Source: Pseudomonadota bacterium
Lineage (GTDB): Bacteria; Pseudomonadota; Alphaproteobacteria; Rhizobiales; Rhizobiaceae
DNA length: 27,996 nt
Assembly: GCA_023390055.1 (NCBI GenBank)
Contig: JAEWDP010000119.1
Coordinates: 1 to 27,996, forward strand
Direction: 5' to 3'
The notes beneath the pieces were generated by a model. That model was not told the DNA's origin. It saw only the letters and a list, made by a program, of their open reading frames with translations, and did not search any database. Positions 1 through 7,921 of this stretch are shown here, piece by piece (the stretch's first letter is position 1; every line of letters begins with the position of its first letter). Made by a program: the position numbers and the translations under genes.

Positions 1-353
1 TGCTCAGGTCGATGGATTTGCCGTCTAGCGAGTGCACGACGATTACCTTTTGTTCCCAGGCAGATCAGGAAGATGTTTTGCGCAATAGCTCCTTTGCTTC
101 GCTGATGATGCATTTTTCGCAAAAGGACGAAACTGTTGGTTGGGAGAGTATGCAACGGTGCTTGCATGGCAGCAGGGTAAGGAACTCAAGACGTGTACAA
201 CCCTTGGGATCAAGAGCGTTGGCTTCATTGCGGCTTTCTTGTGTTGCAGTCACTCACGTTTGCGCGAGCCCGGTATCCGGTATCTGCATGGTGTGTTAGA
301 ATATATTTGTTCAAAGCAATGTGAAATACAATCAATTACGAGGAGGAGGCTGA
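1..353. other. Leading 353 bases with no gene I can support
   Basis: Several short open frames cross this stretch on both strands, but none has a recognisable domain, a credible membrane or signal segment, or a good ribosome binding site, and they overlap each other. The last part serves as the 5' region of the small gene beginning at 354, with a strong purine-rich ribosome binding site at about 340-349. I could not assign a promoter with confidence. Confidence 0.5.
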
Positions 354-785
354 ATGTCTGGAAAAAATTTTGCACAGAGTTGGAATGAGTTTCGACCATC
401 CAAAACTCTGTGGGTCTGGTCATGTGTTGGATGCGTCATTGCAACTGTTATCTTGGGATTTTCCTGGGGCGGATGGGTGACAGGTGGAACTGCAACAGAG
501 ATGGCAATTGACGCAGCTGAGGACGGGCGAACCGAAGTCGCCGCAACTGTTTGCGTCAATAAGTTTGTAGCCAGTGCAAACGCAGGCACTCAGCTTGCAA
601 CGCTGAAGGATGCTAGCAGCTGGGAGCGTGACGGTATCGTCGAAGAAGGTGGATGGTCGACTATTCCTGGGCTTGATGCTGACCTAGATGAAGTCGCGGA
701 AGTCTGCGCCGATCGACTCGTCGCAATGGAAACTCTTCCGGCTCCTGGTGCCCAGGATCCTGCTGCAGCAACGGATGAGATCTAG
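354..785 (+). CDS. Small membrane-anchored protein of unknown function
   Basis: The 143-residue product is not a family I can name. Residues 1-17 are polar, about 20-40 form one hydrophobic segment (rich in V, I, G and W), and the rest is a soluble, acidic, alanine-rich domain ending in a low-complexity P/A/D tail. This suggests an inner-membrane anchor with most of the chain on one side. Cysteines lie in the membrane segment and in two short motifs of the soluble part (VCVNKF and VCADRL), each embedded in a helix-like stretch. The ATG follows a strong AGGAGGAGG site by about five bases, which supports the start and real translation. It stands alone: the next gene-like sequence downstream is a convergent pseudogene. 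From memory, short proteins of this look are common in Hyphomicrobiales, but I infer no function. Confidence 0.75.
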   Translation: MSGKNFAQSWNEFRPSKTLWVWSCVGCVIATVILGFSWGGWVTGGTATEMAIDAAEDGRTEVAATVCVNKFVASANAGTQLATLKDASSWERDGIVEEGGWSTIPGLDADLDEVAEVCADRLVAMETLPAPGAQDPAAATDEI

Positions 786-962
786 CATCTAGCAACTGCC
801 CAAGGCCGGTGACATTTGTTGCCAGCCTACAGTTGGAATGGCGGAAAGGTGAAATTGCATGAGCAAAGTGCGGTTCTGCAATATCAGGTCGGGATGTATC
901 ATGAGGGATCAGCCGAATACGATACGACGTCTTTTGCCGGTGTGGTGGTAGCTTAGAATATG

Positions 963-1373
963 TCACGTTGATTGCGTGTTCTTGCGTCGTCTCGGCATTA
1001 TTGGCTGGAAGTTGGAAAACAGAATGATGAATCCGCCGAGGAATACCCATAGATCGATAGCTTCTGCGTAGAGATAATTCCCTACGACTGCTGCTTGTGG
1101 AACGCGCAGAGTCCACGCGCATTACGACAGACGCTTCCAATCTTTCTAAAGCCTGCGCCTGACAAAAGTGGGCAGCGAGAGCTCCAATACCGGCCACAAG
1201 CATCCAGGCAACGTCAGTAAAATTCACCTCTCGCCAATCAGTTATGGCTGCCATGAAGCCGAGAGGCAACTGAACAAGATCATCCAGACAACGATTGCAC
1301 CTGGCGTGCAGTGGTGCGTTAACTGCTTTACTATCAGAGATAGGCCATAACTGGCTGCTGAAGAGGGGGGTGA
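963..1373 (-). pseudogene. Remnant of a DMT/EamA-family permease (C-terminal part, two frameshifts)
   Basis: Three consecutive minus-strand segments in different frames join into the second EamA repeat of a drug/metabolite transporter. The first (about 1373-1277) reads SLIVKQLT, then GAIVVWMILF. The second (about 1272-1098) reads PLGFMAAITDW, then DVAWMLVAGIGALAAHFCQA and LEASVVMRVDSAR. The third (about 1094-963) reads AAVVGNYLYAEAIDLW, then FLGGFIILFS and a TGA stop. The order, spacing and helix pattern match the family: a helix pair, a Q-A-L-E-like turn, a D-x-A-R segment and a final helix with a basic tail. Frame changes fall near 1268-1276 and 1091-1100. The N-terminal half is missing because the sequence upstream on this strand is the intact kinase gene ending at 1377. 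The remnant should be non-functional. An alternative minus frame running through to 661 is only an artefact of the shifted frame. Confidence 0.7.
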
Positions 1374-1376
1374 AAT

Positions 1377-4070
1377 TTATCTGAGTGGAAGCGTGATGCG
1401 GAAGCAGGCGCCGGCCACGCTTGCAACCAGTTCAAGCCTTCCCGCCATGCGACGAATGATCTCCCGGCTGATTGGGAGACCCAAGCCGGCACCTGAATAT
1501 GGGGCGGCCTCGCCGACGCGACCGCGATAGAATTTGTCGAAGATGCGGTGGTGCTCCTCTGGTGGGATGCCCGTACCGTTATCGGAGACTTCTATGCAAT
1601 AATTGTTGCCGTGGACGTGCGTTCGAATGACCACGACAGGGTCCTGGGCGTCGTTGTACTTGATTGCATTGGAGATCAGATTGATCAGGACTTGGCAAAG
1701 GCGATCCGATTCTGCAGATACAATTGCCTTTGCGACCCGTTCCTCCGATCGCATGATGGTTCCGTTCTGGCGAGCAAGTGCATCGCACACGCGAAGTGCC
1801 TGCTCTAGGGATTCTTCCGCATCGATAGGCTGACTTTCCCAAACACGTTCCCCCCGCTCGAGCGCTGAAAGATCCAGAATCTCGTCGAGGAGGGATGTTA
1901 ACCGCAAGCTTTCCTTGTGGATTGTGGAAACGAACTTGCGGGTTGAAGCGTCATCCAGCTCTGATTCCGTCAGGAGGATTTCGGAAAAGGCGCGGATGGC
2001 AGTCATCGGAGTACGCACTTCATGGCTCACCTGACTGAGGAATTCATCTTTCTGTAGATCGACAAGCCGCAATTGCTGATTAGCCGCCTCAAGCTTGTCG
2101 GCAGTTGCGCGTAATTGGGCAGATGTGCGCTCGAGAGCTTGTGAATGCTCGATCACCTGCTGGGTTTCGTCAGCCATCTGCATCACCTCTTCAAGCGATA
2201 CGGAGTCACCAGAGACCACCTTTGAAAGCATTACGTGCGCAGAGGCGGCACCAATAGCACCCGCGAGTTCACGCTCAAGTCGATGAATGAACACCGGGCT
2301 TGGCTCAAGGCTTTTCCAGGCCATTCCCGATTGCCGACCCTCGTCGGAGAAAAGATCAAAGGCCCGCTGATGGCCGAGGACACGTCGGGTGATAAGGAGA
2401 AGATCATCGACGGTAGCCGAGCCGCGCAAGGGTGGCGTGTCTGCACGACTTGATGTGTTCAGGAATAGGGTAGCCTGTACATGTTCCAGTGCAGACTGAC
2501 TGGTAACAAGCGAACCGACAATCAGCACGGTCGTGTTCAGAAAGAGGCTCCAGAAGACTGCATGTGCGAGTGGGTCGAGCCGATCCAATCCGAACAGTGC
2601 CTGCGGCCGCAACCAGGATATTCCATAAGGACCATCAGCCATAATTGTTGCCACCGCTGGTGACGAATTGGCGAAGGATGGAATGAAGCTAGACCACATC
2701 CAAACAAGAAAGCCTGTTGAGATTGCGATTATGGCCGCCTTTGTTGAAGCTTCACGCCAGAACAACGCAGCTAGTATCGCTGGTAGAAACTGTGCAACGC
2801 CCGTGAAAGATATCAGGCCGATGGGCGCCAGAGCATCGGAGGAGCGGGTGAAGTAGAAATATGTGAAGCCGAGAAACAGAATTAGAATAATCGAGAGGCG
2901 GCGGGCATTAAGCAATACTCTGCGTACCCCCTGATCGTCGCTTACACTCTCGTCTGCACTGAACCGCAGCATAACCGGGACCACGATATGGTTTGACACC
3001 ATGATCGACAATGCAATCGACTCCAGGATGATCATCGATGTGGCTGAGGAGAAACCGCCGATAAAGGCAAATAGAGCCAGTTCCTCCTGTCCGGCCGCCA
3101 GAGGCAGCGTCAATGTAAACATGTCCGGGTTGGAGCCCGCAGGCATGATAGTATAGCCGTAAAGCGCGATTGGAAGGATGAAGAGACACATCGCCAGCAT
3201 GTAGGCAGGAAAGGCCCAACTGGCTGTACGCAGATGGTTCTCGTCGGAATTTTCGACCACTGTTACCTGAAACTGACGGGGGAGGCATAAGACTGCAGCG
3301 GCGGCAAGAAGCATGGATGCGAGCCAGCGATCGCCGAATGTCTCCGTGGAATAGATGTTGAGACCGGCTTCAGCGGCTCCAGTGAAGATGGGCCCCAGCC
3401 CACCGCCCGTGTAGAGAACGAACACGCCGATCGTGATCAGCGCGGTGAGCTTCACAACGGCTTCGAGCGCAATTGCCGCAACGACGCCATGATGTTGTTC
3501 CTTTGCGTCGACATTGCGTGTCCCAAAAAGGATGGTGAATAGCGCCATGCCGGCGGCCACCCCAAATGCGAGTCCTCCTTCGTCCCAACCTTCTAGACTG
3601 CCGCGGCCAAATTCGGATGACCCGGCGATAGCTTCAATTGAGGACGTCACGGCCTTGAGCTGCAGAGCAATGTATGGCGCGATTGCAATTACCGCGAGCA
3701 AGGTAACGAGGACACCTAGATAACTCGATTTGCCAAAGCGCGAGGACAGCAGATCGGCGATTGATGTTATCCGCTGGTCGTGACTAATGCGTACAAGGCG
3801 ACGCAGGATGAACCACCAGCCAATAAATACGAGAGTAGGACCGAGATAGATCGTAACAAACTCCAGCCCTGTGCGGGTGGCGGAACCAACAGCTCCGTAG
3901 AACGTCCAACTGGTGCAATAGACCGAGATCGAAAGTGTGTACACGAACGAGGATCGCAGAAAGCCGCCGTCTGTGCGGCGAGTATGACGGTCCCCCAAAA
4001 AGGCAACAAGAAAGAGCAAGCAGACATAGGCGACTGCCGTCGCGATCACTAGGTCGGCCGTCAGATTCAT
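1377..4070 (-). CDS. Sensor histidine kinase with sodium/solute-symporter-like N-terminal half (CbrA/CrbS-type)
   Basis: The 897-residue protein has three parts. Residues 1 to about 500 form a multi-pass sodium:solute-symporter (SSS) domain of about 13 helices. Next comes a linker resembling the STAC domain (VDDLLLITRRVLG ... RELAGAIGAASAHVML, roughly 545-630) and a coiled coil. The C-terminal kinase core has an H-box at SHEVRTPM (phospho-accepting His683), an N-box near N801, and G-boxes DNGTGI and GAGLGL. CbrA, CrbS and MctS share this SSS-kinase plan and sense or import small organic acids or amino acids; the ligand here is unknown. Unlike many relatives it has no attached receiver, so its partner is probably the separate receiver encoded at 4322-4711. 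The ATG overlaps the stop of the preceding small gene as ATGA, indicating translational coupling. It is the last gene of the minus-strand signalling operon. Confidence 0.93.
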   Translation of the reverse strand: MNLTADLVIATAVAYVCLLFLVAFLGDRHTRRTDGGFLRSSFVYTLSISVYCTSWTFYGAVGSATRTGLEFVTIYLGPTLVFIGWWFILRRLVRISHDQRITSIADLLSSRFGKSSYLGVLVTLLAVIAIAPYIALQLKAVTSSIEAIAGSSEFGRGSLEGWDEGGLAFGVAAGMALFTILFGTRNVDAKEQHHGVVAAIALEAVVKLTALITIGVFVLYTGGGLGPIFTGAAEAGLNIYSTETFGDRWLASMLLAAAAVLCLPRQFQVTVVENSDENHLRTASWAFPAYMLAMCLFILPIALYGYTIMPAGSNPDMFTLTLPLAAGQEELALFAFIGGFSSATSMIILESIALSIMVSNHIVVPVMLRFSADESVSDDQGVRRVLLNARRLSIILILFLGFTYFYFTRSSDALAPIGLISFTGVAQFLPAILAALFWREASTKAAIIAISTGFLVWMWSSFIPSFANSSPAVATIMADGPYGISWLRPQALFGLDRLDPLAHAVFWSLFLNTTVLIVGSLVTSQSALEHVQATLFLNTSSRADTPPLRGSATVDDLLLITRRVLGHQRAFDLFSDEGRQSGMAWKSLEPSPVFIHRLERELAGAIGAASAHVMLSKVVSGDSVSLEEVMQMADETQQVIEHSQALERTSAQLRATADKLEAANQQLRLVDLQKDEFLSQVSHEVRTPMTAIRAFSEILLTESELDDASTRKFVSTIHKESLRLTSLLDEILDLSALERGERVWESQPIDAEESLEQALRVCDALARQNGTIMRSEERVAKAIVSAESDRLCQVLINLISNAIKYNDAQDPVVVIRTHVHGNNYCIEVSDNGTGIPPEEHHRIFDKFYRGRVGEAAPYSGAGLGLPISREIIRRMAGRLELVASVAGACFRITLPLR

Positions 4071-4303
4071 GTCCGGTGATCCGGCGGGTGGTCAGACCGT
4101 GGAGCCTCTCTTGGTAGTACGCGGCTAAACCAGCATGCTCCGGCGACAAGAAGAGCCCACAAAACAAAGACATAGACGGTTTCTATCGGGACGCCGGCTA
4201 TTCGTGCGTCGAATCTGAACAGCAAGACGAATGGCGGCATGAACCCGATTACACCGAATAGCGTGAAGAAAAGTGCAGCGGCAATCAGCTTACGGCGAAT
4301 CAT
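4067..4303 (-). CDS. Small two-helix membrane protein preceding the SSS-type kinase (CbrX-like position)
   Basis: The 78-residue protein has two hydrophobic helices (about 8-30 and 40-60) separated by a short loop with the pattern PPFVLLFRFD..AGVPIETVYVF, then a basic, proline-rich tail. Small proteins with this P-x-x-x-LF ... GVP ... Y-x-F pattern accompany SSS permeases and SSS-kinases; the CbrX frame before Pseudomonas cbrA is the closest parallel I know. Its stop overlaps the kinase start by four bases (ATGA), so translation of the two is probably coupled. It may be an accessory helix pair for the symporter-like domain, by analogy with small partners of SSS transporters; that role is inference. 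The ribosome binding site is weak (GGCAGGCGG). The receiver gene ends 18 bases upstream. Confidence 0.75.
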   Translation of the reverse strand: MIRRKLIAAALFFTLFGVIGFMPPFVLLFRFDARIAGVPIETVYVFVLWALLVAGACWFSRVLPREAPRSDHPPDHRT

Positions 4304-4321
4304 GGAACCGCCTGCCGTTTT

Positions 4322-4711
4322 TCATCGTGGAGCCACAGAAACACGCGCATCGAGCAGTGTGCGGACTGTGTCAACCACATCGGCGTTCGAATACGGCTTG
4401 GTGACGAAACCATCTGCTCCAAGCTCCTCTGCAACCCGTCTGTCCTGCTGTTGTCCTTTTGCCGTAAGCACGAGAACCGGAAGATCACGTGTAGCCATGT
4501 CCGAACGAATCTGCTTCAGAACCTCGAAGCCAGAGCGCTTAGGCATCATTATATCGAGGATCAGAATACGGGGCTGTGCGTGATGGACGGCAGATATTAC
4601 AGCCTCTCCATCCGTCACCGCCTGCACCGTCCAGCCCGCTCTTTTCAGGACAAAACTCAAGGCCTCGAGGATGCTCGGTTCATCCTCGGCGATGAGAATA
4701 TCAGTTCTCAA
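4322..4711 (-). CDS. Stand-alone response regulator receiver protein (CheY-like)
   Basis: Taking the TTG at 4709-4711, which lies a few bases after a strong GGGGAGGAA site, the product is 129 residues. That is a single receiver domain with nothing attached. The acidic pocket is E9-D10, the phospho-acceptor is D53 in ILILDIMMPKRSG, and the switch residues are T83 (VLTAKG) and K105 (TKPY). All are canonical, so it should be phosphorylated. A longer reading from 4777 would add 22 residues rich in G and R that do not look like a receiver N-terminus. There is no DNA-binding or enzymatic output domain. It sits between the XRE regulator (79 bases upstream) and the small membrane protein (18 bases downstream) on one strand, and is the natural partner of the kinase at 1377-4070. 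How it passes the signal on is unknown; see the finding on the regulator's kinase-like helix pair. Confidence 0.92.
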   Translation of the reverse strand: MRTDILIAEDEPSILEALSFVLKRAGWTVQAVTDGEAVISAVHHAQPRILILDIMMPKRSGFEVLKQIRSDMATRDLPVLVLTAKGQQQDRRVAEELGADGFVTKPYSNADVVDTVRTLLDARVSVAPR

Positions 4712-4790
4712 ACTTGTTCCTCCCCTTCCTCCAGCTCCCTTTCTAACATCTAATCGATACTGCAACAAACGCACCATATGAAATGCAGGC

Positions 4791-6374
4791 TCAGATCGAG
4801 ACTAAAGTAGGGGGCGGTTCCTCTCCCCCCGGTGCCCACGGCTCTTCCTGACGGCTGTTGCAGTCAATACGAGTGCAAAGGCGACAACTTGGTCCAACCG
4901 GAACATCGATGCGGGAGTCGGCAAGGTTCAGCCCATCACCATAAACAGTGTCGTCAGCATGCAGTGCGTCGGTGACGAGCATGATCGAGCGTGGCGGTGT
5001 GTAATCGGAAAAACCTGAACTTCTTCTCGACACCGCCTTGGCAACGAATAAAAATCGGGAACCATCAGAAAATCGTGCCATCTGTCGTACCACTTGTCCC
5101 GGGCTGCGGAAGGCAGCATAGATCGCCCAGAGGGGGCACGCGTGGCCGCTGTTCGGCAGGAGAAGTCCGGGTAAGGGGAAATGCTTTGATAGCCGGCCAG
5201 CAGGATCAGATCGAAGCAGTCCAAACGGGATACCGGCTTCACCAGTACGCCGTAATGTGACGAGTCGATGTGCTATCTGCTCGAAACTTGCATCGTAACG
5301 CTCGCTGAGTGCATCGACGTCATAGCGGAGCTTGCGCGCATCGACAAGAAATTGGCGGTATGGAAAGAGAACCGCACCGGCAACATAGGCTGCAAGATAG
5401 CGTTTTGCAGCACGTCTCGCGAGTGCTGATGCGAGTGACACGACCTGTGGCGCATTGGCCAGCAACTCGTTGCACCTGAGCTCGGCGATCAGGCGAGCCA
5501 TCTGAAACTGGCGGGTCGATCGAGGGGCTGTGTTTCGAAACCAGAGGGTTTGCATTTGTGCATTATAGCCGAATGCCTGGCCATCGCTTGGTTCGGCGGA
5601 ACGCCGTACGGCGATCGCATGATCCCGGTTGAGGATCATTGTCATCGTATCCTCTCCGAACGTGCCTGACTTGTCCAATTGCGCGCGTAGTGTTACTGCG
5701 GCCTCCTCCAGGGCAGGAAAATGGTTCTGTGCCTCAAAGATCATGTCGTCGACCTCTCGTTGTGCAGAGGCAAAATTGTCGCTGTTGGATGTCTGATCGA
5801 ACTGGCCGATCAGGTTACGAGCCACCGCGGCAAGGCCAAGGGCTTCGCGACTGATCGAGCCCAAAAAGCGTTCCTGGTCCTCTGCGGCAAGATCCGGGAC
5901 CGCTTCGAGAATCTCGGCGCCTGAACGAATTGCGGTTATTCCGGACAGAACCTGATGTAGTAGCTGTGATAGTATGGGATCGGCGCGCAACCTGTGCGCA
6001 TAGGCGTCGGCGCTGGTCATTGCAGTCGTGTATGCCCGATGAAGCCTCGCCACAATCTGCGCGATGGCCGGATTTGTGGCGACCAACAACCGTGCCTGTT
6101 CTGATCCCAGGCTGGTTCCGGCTAGTACCGGATCAGCGAATGCTTCGACAATGTCGTGAATAAGCCTGTGCTCGGCATCGCCGGTAAGTTCCTCGAGGCC
6201 AATGCCAAGTTCGGCCGCGATCCTGTGCAGCAATGTACCACCGACTTGCCGCTTGTTTCCCTCGATGAGGTTCAGATAACTCGGTGATACGCCAACTGCT
6301 CGCGCCAGCGCTGCCTGCGACAAGGAAAGCGCCTTGCGACGTGTACGTATTCGAAGTCCGATTGGTGCTCGCAT
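4791..6374 (-). CDS. XRE-family regulator with ScfR-type C-terminal domain and a DHp-like segment
   Basis: The 527-residue protein begins with a Cro/C1-type helix-turn-helix (about 5-62, with SLSQAALARAVGVSPSYLN). Residues about 125-195 form a helical pair that looks like a histidine-kinase dimerisation/phosphoacceptor region (HQVLSGITAIRSGAEIL at 140-156). About 205-310 resembles the degenerate M78-peptidase-like region of this class; where a protease would have HExxH it reads LIAELRCNEL, so no protease activity is expected. The C-terminal domain, about 370-527, matches the short-chain fatty-acyl-CoA regulator (ScfR/DUF2083) type of RamB, PrpR and MccR, with a cysteine cluster CRLCTRIDC at 497-505. 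It probably senses an acyl-CoA and controls its own operon and the divergent importer. The ATG at 6374 follows AGGATCCTT. It is the first gene of the signalling operon. Confidence 0.9.
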   Translation of the reverse strand: MRAPIGLRIRTRRKALSLSQAALARAVGVSPSYLNLIEGNKRQVGGTLLHRIAAELGIGLEELTGDAEHRLIHDIVEAFADPVLAGTSLGSEQARLLVATNPAIAQIVARLHRAYTTAMTSADAYAHRLRADPILSQLLHQVLSGITAIRSGAEILEAVPDLAAEDQERFLGSISREALGLAAVARNLIGQFDQTSNSDNFASAQREVDDMIFEAQNHFPALEEAAVTLRAQLDKSGTFGEDTMTMILNRDHAIAVRRSAEPSDGQAFGYNAQMQTLWFRNTAPRSTRQFQMARLIAELRCNELLANAPQVVSLASALARRAAKRYLAAYVAGAVLFPYRQFLVDARKLRYDVDALSERYDASFEQIAHRLVTLRRTGEAGIPFGLLRSDPAGRLSKHFPLPGLLLPNSGHACPLWAIYAAFRSPGQVVRQMARFSDGSRFLFVAKAVSRRSSGFSDYTPPRSIMLVTDALHADDTVYGDGLNLADSRIDVPVGPSCRLCTRIDCNSRQEEPWAPGGEEPPPTLVSI

Positions 6375-6391
6375 AAGGATCCTGTCAATAC

Positions 6392-6433
6392 ATTTACAGA
6401 AAATGCTTGGAATCTGACCAAGAATTTACAGAA
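6392..6433. promoter_or_regulatory. Direct repeat in the divergent promoter region, candidate regulator site
   Basis: The ten-base word ATTTACAGAA occurs at 6392-6401 and again at 6424-6433, exactly 32 bases (about three helical turns) apart. It lies in the 171-base gap between the XRE regulator (start 6374, minus) and the ABC importer binding protein (start 6546, plus). TTTACAGAA loosely resembles the TTTGCAAA-like cores reported for ScfR-class regulators. Same-face spacing next to the regulator's own start favours an autoregulatory operator, but binding is inferred. Confidence 0.4.
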
Positions 6434-6545
6434 TTTATCAAAAGTTACAATGAGATATTGCTCACATGTCAATGCATGCGGATATTGGAAAGGTCGTGAG
6501 CCTTTCTTGACTGGATGGCTCTCGCATCCAAGGAGGAGGAAATCG

Positions 6546-7904
6546 ATGAGCACATTCAAGAGCGGCATCACCCGCCGTAATGTCATTAAGACCGGCCTGT
6601 CCGGCATCTTGGCTACCGGTGTCGCACCGCTGGTATTCTCGCGAGGAGCGTGGGCGCAGGAATTCTGCAACAATCCGACCGGCAGTACAGTAACTTTCGG
6701 ACTGAACTTGCCATTGACGGGCACCTATGCCGAAGAAGGCGCTGATGAGCAGAAGGCGTATGAGCTCGCCATCCAGCATCTGAATGGAGAAGGTGATGGA
6801 GGGCTTCTCAATGTTTTGAAACCGTCTGCGCTCAAGGGCAATGGAATCCTTGGGAAGAAGGTGGAATTTGTAACATCGGATAGCCAAACCCTGTCTGACG
6901 TGGCGCGCGCTGGTGCCACCCGCATGATCGAGCGCGACAACGCAATCATGATCACTGGCGGCTCGTCTTCGGGCGAAGCTATCGCTGTGCAGAGTCTCTG
7001 CCAGGAGATGGGCGTCATTTTCATGGCCGGCCTGACACATTCCAATGATACTACAGGCAAAGACAAGCGCCGCTATGGTTTCCGGCACTTCTTCAATGCC
7101 TATCAGTCCGGCATCGCTATCGCACCGGTCCTGAGCGAAGAGTATGGAAACGAACGCCGCGCATATCACCTGACGGCCGACTATACGTGGGGATGGACAC
7201 AGGAAGAGTCGATCAAGGCGGCCACTGAGGCTCTCGGCTGGGAAACAGTTGAGGCCGTGCGCACGCCTTTGGGAGCCGGCGATTATTCGCAGTTCCTCAC
7301 ACCAGTACTTAATTCGGGTGCGGATGTATTGATCTTGAATCACTACGGCAATGACATGGTCAATTCGTTGACCCAGGCCGTCCAGTTCGGGATGCGTGAC
7401 CGTCAGGCCAATGGCAAACAATTCGAAATTGTTGTGCCGCTTTTCTCAGAATTGATGGCGAAAGGGGCCGGCGAAAATATCAAGGGTATCTTTGGTACTT
7501 CCAACTGGCATTGGAATCTCCAGGACGATGGTTCGAAGGCCTTTACCAAGTCTTTTGGTGCTGCCTACGGTTCACCCCCCTCACAGGCCGCTCATACAGC
7601 TTACGTTCAGGCCCTGCTTTATGCAGATGCGGTTGAGCGGGCAGGTACCTTCTATCCGCCGGAGGTCATCAAGGCTCTGGAAGGCTTTGAATTTGATGGC
7701 ATGGGCAATGGTCCGACCCTTTATCGCGGCGAAGACCATCAATGCATGAAGTCAGTGCTTGTCGTGCGTGGTAATGAAGCACCGACGAGCCAGTTCGATG
7801 TCTTGAACGTTGTCAAGGAAGTTGGTCGCGATGTGACCACCTATGATCCGGCGATGTTTGGCGGTGAGCTGGGTCCAGCTGAACCAGTGCCGCAGTGCAA
7901 ATAG
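6546..7904 (+). CDS. ABC importer periplasmic binding protein, branched-chain amino acid/amide type, Tat-exported
   Basis: The 452-residue product belongs to the LivJ/UrtA-like type I periplasmic binding fold (Peripla_BP_6). The N-terminus carries a twin-arginine signal (TRRNVIK, R10-R11), a hydrophobic stretch and a likely cleavage after AWA at 37. The mature part starts with a cysteine (EFCNNP) and ends in PQCK, so a disulfide between the ends is possible. TVTFGLNLPLTGTYAEEGADE is the typical first strand and ligand loop, and TGGSSSGEAIA and the HLTADYTWGWTQ region fit the usual hinge and ligand sites. The ATG at 6546 has an AAGGAGGAGG site; an earlier frame from 6450 would only prepend non-signal sequence. 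It opens the five-gene importer operon. The ligand cannot be read from sequence; the divergent ScfR-type regulator hints at an organic acid or amide rather than a classic amino acid. Confidence 0.92.
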   Translation: MSTFKSGITRRNVIKTGLSGILATGVAPLVFSRGAWAQEFCNNPTGSTVTFGLNLPLTGTYAEEGADEQKAYELAIQHLNGEGDGGLLNVLKPSALKGNGILGKKVEFVTSDSQTLSDVARAGATRMIERDNAIMITGGSSSGEAIAVQSLCQEMGVIFMAGLTHSNDTTGKDKRRYGFRHFFNAYQSGIAIAPVLSEEYGNERRAYHLTADYTWGWTQEESIKAATEALGWETVEAVRTPLGAGDYSQFLTPVLNSGADVLILNHYGNDMVNSLTQAVQFGMRDRQANGKQFEIVVPLFSELMAKGAGENIKGIFGTSNWHWNLQDDGSKAFTKSFGAAYGSPPSQAAHTAYVQALLYADAVERAGTFYPPEVIKALEGFEFDGMGNGPTLYRGEDHQCMKSVLVVRGNEAPTSQFDVLNVVKEVGRDVTTYDPAMFGGELGPAEPVPQCK

Positions 7905-7921
7905 ACCGTTTGATTGCTTTA

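Noticed and set aside
12..388. Overlapping short frames of 60-95 codons on both strands at the window start
   Set aside because: No domain, no signal or membrane pattern and no ribosome binding site; mutually exclusive frames.
661..962. Minus-strand extension of the DMT frame down to 661
   Set aside because: Past the second frameshift this frame is out of register with the permease; the true frame stops at 963. The extension is charged, motif-free and overlaps the small plus-strand gene.
6462..7421. A 319-codon open frame on the minus strand
   Set aside because: It is antisense to the Tat-exported binding protein and shows no domain.
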